15,425 bases of DNA, taken from an uncultured Rubrobacteraceae bacterium. Lineage in GTDB: Bacteria > Actinomycetota > Rubrobacteria > Rubrobacterales > Rubrobacteraceae. Positions 12,361 through 15,425 of the stretch are shown piece after piece. The notes below the pieces were generated by a model that had not been told where the DNA came from, did not search any database, and worked only from the letters and a program-made list of their open reading frames with translations. The number at the start of each line of letters is the position of its first letter. Position 1 is the first letter of the stretch. The stretch spans positions 1-15,425 of the forward strand of contig CADCUZ010000023.1 of NCBI GenBank assembly GCA_902806015.1, in the 5' to 3' direction. The translations under genes and the position numbers were made by a program.

Positions 12361-12377
12361 CTCGGACGAAGCCCGAT

Positions 12378-13334
12378 CTAGACGTCTACCGGAGTCTTCG
12401 GCCCCTCGCCGGAGAGGACGGCGACGATGTTTTCGGCGGCGAGAACGGCCATCCTGTCGCGGGTCCCGGCGGAGCCGCTGCCGATATGCGGGGCGAGGAC
12501 GGCGTTTTCTAGCCGCAGGAGCTTCGGATGGACCTGTGGCTCGTTCTCGTAGACGTCGAGACCGGCGGCGAAGATGTGTTGGCCCGCGAGGGCATCGGCG
12601 AGGGCCTCTTCGTCCACAACGGGGCCGCGGGAGGTGTTTACGAGGACGGCCGTGGGCTTCATCTTGTCGAGCTCCTCGGCGCCGATGAGGCGCTGCGTCT
12701 CGTCGGTGAGGGGCGTATGGATGGAGACGAAATCGGCCACCCTGAGCAGTTCGTCGAGGTCGGCGTAGCGGGCGTCCAGCTCCTTCTCCGCGTCTTGATT
12801 GCGGGAGCGGTTGTGGTAGAGGATCTCCATGCCGAAGCCCCTGCCGCGCCTGGCGACGGCCTGCCCGATGCGGCCCATGCCGACGATACCGAGCTTCTTG
12901 CCCCACACGTCCACGCCCACGAAGAGCTTGGGACCCCACCACTTCCAGTTTCCGGCGCGCAGGGTCCGTTCGGACTCGCCGAGGCGGCGGGCGGCTGCGA
13001 GGAGAAGCATGAAGGCGGTGTCGGCGGTCGTCTCGTCGAGGACGCCGGGGGTGTTGGTGACGACTAGGCCGCGCTTTTTAGCGGCCTCAACGTCCACGTT
13101 GTCGTAGCCGACGGCCATGTTGGCGACGACCTTGAGGTTCTTGCCGGCGGCGTCCATGAACTCCGCGTCGATCCCCTCGGTAACGTTGGAGAGGACCCCC
13201 GCCGCGCCCCTGGCGGCCTCGAGCAGCTCGTCGCGTGCGGGGGGCGCCTCGGAGAGGACGGTCAGGTCGAATTCTTGGAGGGGGCGGAGCCCGGCGGCCG
13301 GGATCTCACGCGTGACAAGGATCTTGTCGGCCAC
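12378..13334 (-). CDS. gyaR: D-isomer 2-hydroxyacid dehydrogenase, glyoxylate/hydroxypyruvate reductase
   Basis: A complete 318-residue enzyme, typical for GyaR/GhrB. It reduces glyoxylate to glycolate or hydroxypyruvate to D-glycerate in the cytosol. The substrate-binding part has NMAVGYDNVDV (72-82). The Rossmann motif is GMGRIG (152-157), followed by beta-2 ending YHNRSR (173-178), with no acidic residue but two Arg, which favours NADPH. The catalytic triad is complete: Arg236 in NTSRGPVVDE, Glu265 in DVYENEP, and His283 in APHIGSG. The GTG 13332-13334 is supported by GGAG three bases upstream and by conserved start spacing; the frame is open much further upstream only as an antisense shadow of acnA. 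It begins 20 bases after the acnA stop, so the two are probably co-transcribed, linking isocitrate/glyoxylate metabolism to glyoxylate disposal. The gene symbol is by similarity; other 2-hydroxyacid substrates are possible. Confidence 0.9.
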   Translation of the reverse strand: MADKILVTREIPAAGLRPLQEFDLTVLSEAPPARDELLEAARGAAGVLSNVTEGIDAEFMDAAGKNLKVVANMAVGYDNVDVEAAKKRGLVVTNTPGVLDETTADTAFMLLLAAARRLGESERTLRAGNWKWWGPKLFVGVDVWGKKLGIVGMGRIGQAVARRGRGFGMEILYHNRSRNQDAEKELDARYADLDELLRVADFVSIHTPLTDETQRLIGAEELDKMKPTAVLVNTSRGPVVDEEALADALAGQHIFAAGLDVYENEPQVHPKLLRLENAVLAPHIGSGSAGTRDRMAVLAAENIVAVLSGEGPKTPVDV

Positions 13335-13354
13335 GGGCTCCGCCCCCTCCGCCT

Positions 13355-15425
13355 CTAGCCGTCTTCCTTGAGGAACTGGCGCAGCACGGTGTGGAGGATG
13401 CCGCCGTTGCGCAGGTACTCGACCTCGACCGGGGAGTCCACGCGGGCCTTGACCTTGAACTCCTTCGACGCGCCGTCGTCGGAGGTGACCCTGACGGTGA
13501 GCTCCTTGCCGGCTTCGAGGTCTCCGAGGCCCCTTATGTCGAAGGATTCTTGGCCCGTGAGGCCCAGGGAGTCGGCGTTCTCGCCATCGGGGTACTGCAC
13601 GGGGAGGACGCCCATGCCTATAAGGTTGGAGCGGTGGATGCGTTCGAAGCTCTCGGCGATGACCGCCTTCACGCCCAGCAGGAACGAGCCCTTGGCCGCC
13701 CAGTCGCGCGAGGAGCCCGAACCGTACTCCTTGCCGGCGAGGACCAGCAGGGGGACGCCCTCTTCGGCGTACCGGAGGGAGGCCTCGTAGATCGTGGTCT
13801 CCTCCCCGTCGGGCAGGTGGACGGTGTAGCCGCCCTCCTTGCCGCCCGCGAGCTTGTTGCGGAGGCGTATGTTCCCGAAGGTGCCCCGCACCATGACCTC
13901 GTGGTTGCCGCGGCGGGAGCCGAAGGAGTTGAAGTCCCGCGAATTTACGCCCTTCTCCATAAGGTACTGGCCGGCCGGCATCTTCGACGGGATGGCGCCG
14001 GCCGGGGAGATGTGGTCCGTCGTCACGGAGTCGCCGACCTGCACGAGGACGCGGGCGCCCTCGATGTCCTCGAGGTCGGCGGCGTCGGGGTCGAGGTCCT
14101 TGAAGAAGCTCGGCTCCTGGATATAGGTCGAGTCCGGGTCCCACTCGTAGAGGTCGCCAGATGGGACGTCCACCTCGTTCCACTGCTCGTTGCCGGTGTA
14201 GACGTCGGCGTACTGTTCCCTGTATACGTTCGGGTCGAGGGCGTTCTCGATCTCCCTGGCGACCTCCTCCTGCGACGGCCACACGTCCCTCAGGTAGACC
14301 GGGTTGCCGTCCTTGTCATCGCCAAGCGAATCTTTGGAGAGGTCGATGTCCACCGTGCCGGCCAGGGCGTAGGCGACCACAAGCGGCGGCGAGGCCAGGT
14401 AGTTGGCCCTGACGTCCGGGTTGATGCGGCCCTCGAAGTTCCGGTTGCCCGAGAGGACCGCGGCCACCACGAGGTCGTTCTCCTCGACGGCTGACGAGAT
14501 CTCGTCGGCCAGGGGACCGGAGTTGCCGATGCAGGTGGTACACCCGTACCCGACGACGTCAAACCGGAGCTTCTCCAGCGGGTCGAGCAGGCCGGAGGTC
14601 TGGAGGTACTCGGTGACGACCTTCGAGCCCGGCGCGAGGCTCGTCTTTACGTGCGGCTGCACCTTCAGGCCCTTCTCGACCGCCTTCTTCGCCAACAGCC
14701 CGGCACCCATCATGACCGAAGGGTTGCTCGTGTTGGTGCAGGATGTGATCGCCGCTATGACCGCCGAGCCGTGCCTGAGGTACATCTCCTCCCCGTCCAC
14801 CGTGACGGTGACGGAGCCCGAGGGCTCCGCCTCGGGCGCCGCGCTGTCCGGCTCGCCCCCGGATGTCGGGTCCGCATCACCTTTGCCGGTCGCGTCCGCG
14901 GCGCCGGCCGGTGCGTCGCTCGTCGGGAAGGATTCGGTATCGTCGGCCTCGTGGCTCTCGCCGGTGGAGGCGGCGCCGCCCTCCTTGCCCTCGGCCTCGT
15001 TGGCCGCGCCACGCGCGGCGGGCGAGCCCGGGCTCGGGGTGTCGCTCGCCGGGAAGGACTCCTCGTCGGCGTGGTTGTAGGCGTCGTCCCCGTGGCCGTT
15101 GGAGGGGCCGTTGGCCACCAGGGCGTGGTCGGTGCCGACCATCTCGGCGAGCGCCTGGCGGAACGAGGGCTGCATGTCGTCGAGCGCCACCCTGTCCTGC
15201 GGCCGGCGCGGCCCCGCGAGGCTCGCCTCGACCGTCGACAGGTCCAGCTCCAGCGCCTCGGAGAAGCGCGGCTCGGGCGTCTCGTCCGTGCGCCAAAGGC
15301 CCTGCTGCCTGTGGTACGCCTCGACGAGCTCGACGAGCTCCTCGTCGCGCCCGGTCCCCCGCAGGTAGCGCAGCGTCTCCTGGTCCACGGGGAAGAACGT
15401 GCACGTCGCCCCGAACTCGGGGGAC
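13355..15425 (-). CDS. acnA: aconitate hydratase AcnA, partial (N-terminus beyond window)
   Basis: The frame enters from the right edge at SPEFGATCTFFPVDQETLRY and ends at TAG 13355-13357, so about 689 C-terminal residues are present out of an expected 900-950. Aconitase interconverts citrate and isocitrate through a [4Fe-4S] cluster. The three ligand cysteines are visible in AITSCTNTSNPSVM and VGYGCTTCIGNSGPL. The swivel domain follows: SFGSRRGNHEVMVRGTFGNI, then KEYGSGSSRDWAAKGSFLLG and ESFERIHRSNLIGMGVLP, carrying the substrate Arg and Ser residues. Between the domains, about 15115 down to 14812, lies a roughly 100-residue Gly/Ala/Asp/Glu-rich insert with two ESFPxSDxP motifs. Actinobacterial AcnAs often carry an insert here, but this one is long and repetitive. 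It is followed by gyaR in an apparent operon. Confidence 0.97.
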   Translation of the reverse strand, partial: SPEFGATCTFFPVDQETLRYLRGTGRDEELVELVEAYHRQQGLWRTDETPEPRFSEALELDLSTVEASLAGPRRPQDRVALDDMQPSFRQALAEMVGTDHALVANGPSNGHGDDAYNHADEESFPASDTPSPGSPAARGAANEAEGKEGGAASTGESHEADDTESFPTSDAPAGAADATGKGDADPTSGGEPDSAAPEAEPSGSVTVTVDGEEMYLRHGSAVIAAITSCTNTSNPSVMMGAGLLAKKAVEKGLKVQPHVKTSLAPGSKVVTEYLQTSGLLDPLEKLRFDVVGYGCTTCIGNSGPLADEISSAVEENDLVVAAVLSGNRNFEGRINPDVRANYLASPPLVVAYALAGTVDIDLSKDSLGDDKDGNPVYLRDVWPSQEEVAREIENALDPNVYREQYADVYTGNEQWNEVDVPSGDLYEWDPDSTYIQEPSFFKDLDPDAADLEDIEGARVLVQVGDSVTTDHISPAGAIPSKMPAGQYLMEKGVNSRDFNSFGSRRGNHEVMVRGTFGNIRLRNKLAGGKEGGYTVHLPDGEETTIYEASLRYAEEGVPLLVLAGKEYGSGSSRDWAAKGSFLLGVKAVIAESFERIHRSNLIGMGVLPVQYPDGENADSLGLTGQESFDIRGLGDLEAGKELTVRVTSDDGASKEFKVKARVDSPVEVEYLRNGGILHTVLRQFLKEDG
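14915..15061. repeat. 21-bp direct repeat inside the aconitase insert
   Basis: GTCGCTCGTCGGGAAGGATTC (14915-14935) and the copy at 15041-15061 differ at two positions. They are 126 bases (42 codons) apart and encode the two ESFP[A/T]SD motifs. The in-phase spacing points to an ancient internal duplication of the linker. Confidence 0.6.

Noticed and set aside
13335..14282. Upstream extension of the gyaR frame by about 300 codons
   Set aside because: It is an Arg/Gly/Pro-rich shadow on the same strand inside acnA. The GTG at 13334 has a ribosome site and gives the correct family length.
13391..14494. Long plus-strand frame opposite acnA
   Set aside because: Antisense shadow of a clearly conserved aconitase.
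1..15425. CRISPR array, tRNA or rRNA genes
   Set aside because: No regularly spaced repeats, no T-loop GGTTCRANYCC-type tRNA signature with a cloverleaf, and no rRNA-like conserved stretches were seen.

Overview
The window reads as a high-GC chromosome segment from an actinobacterium, most likely Rubrobacter or a close relative. This rests on codon use, PRC-barrel/DUF2382 stress-protein remnants, a three-domain DtxR-type regulator, a class E-like sortase and an actinobacterial-style AcnA aconitase with a long acidic insert. The lineage call is an inference from gene content. No rRNA, tRNA, CRISPR array or complete insertion sequence is visible.

Layout. 1-436 (-) is the N-terminal part of a Gln-rich unknown protein cut by the left edge. 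679-1055 (+) is a PRC-barrel pseudogene. 1195-2028 (-) is a tyrosine-recombinase-fold protein that lacks most catalytic residues, divergent from a membrane-anchored sortase (2078-2692, +). 2700-7260 is mostly a gene graveyard: a three-frame unknown (-), a small truncated gene (-), a PRC-barrel/DUF2382 tail (+), a TolB-like PD40 propeller (-), a short-chain dehydrogenase with a nonsense codon (+), an unknown protein in three frames (-) and a DoxX-like tail (-). The intact msrB (6624-7034, -) sits within this region. 7417-9101 (-) is nagA followed by a translationally coupled macro-domain gene. 9117-10072 holds a relic of an MFS permease (-) and a frameshifted crcB (+) with a possible decayed fluoride riboswitch. 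10081-11743 is an intact metal-homeostasis pair: a ZIP transporter (-) divergent from an MntR-like DtxR-family regulator (+), with a legible promoter and operators between them. 11845-12235 contains two truncated genes meeting head to head. 12378-15425 (-) is an acnA-gyaR operon, with acnA running off the right edge.

How the genes work together. The best functional unit is the Mn/Zn-type ZIP transporter plus its divergent regulator. The regulator keeps the five residues that mark manganese-sensing MntR, and its presumed operators overlap both promoters. The acnA-gyaR pair links the TCA/glyoxylate branch to glyoxylate or hydroxypyruvate reduction. NagA plus the macro protein couples amino-sugar deacetylation to an ADP-ribose-type binder that lacks the usual catalytic Asp. 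The most unusual items are the catalytically degenerate recombinase, the duplicated ESFPxSD motif in the aconitase insert, and an 8-bp tandem duplication that explains one pseudogene exactly. Long neighbouring genes carry no frameshifts, so the decay looks biological rather than a read-quality artefact.
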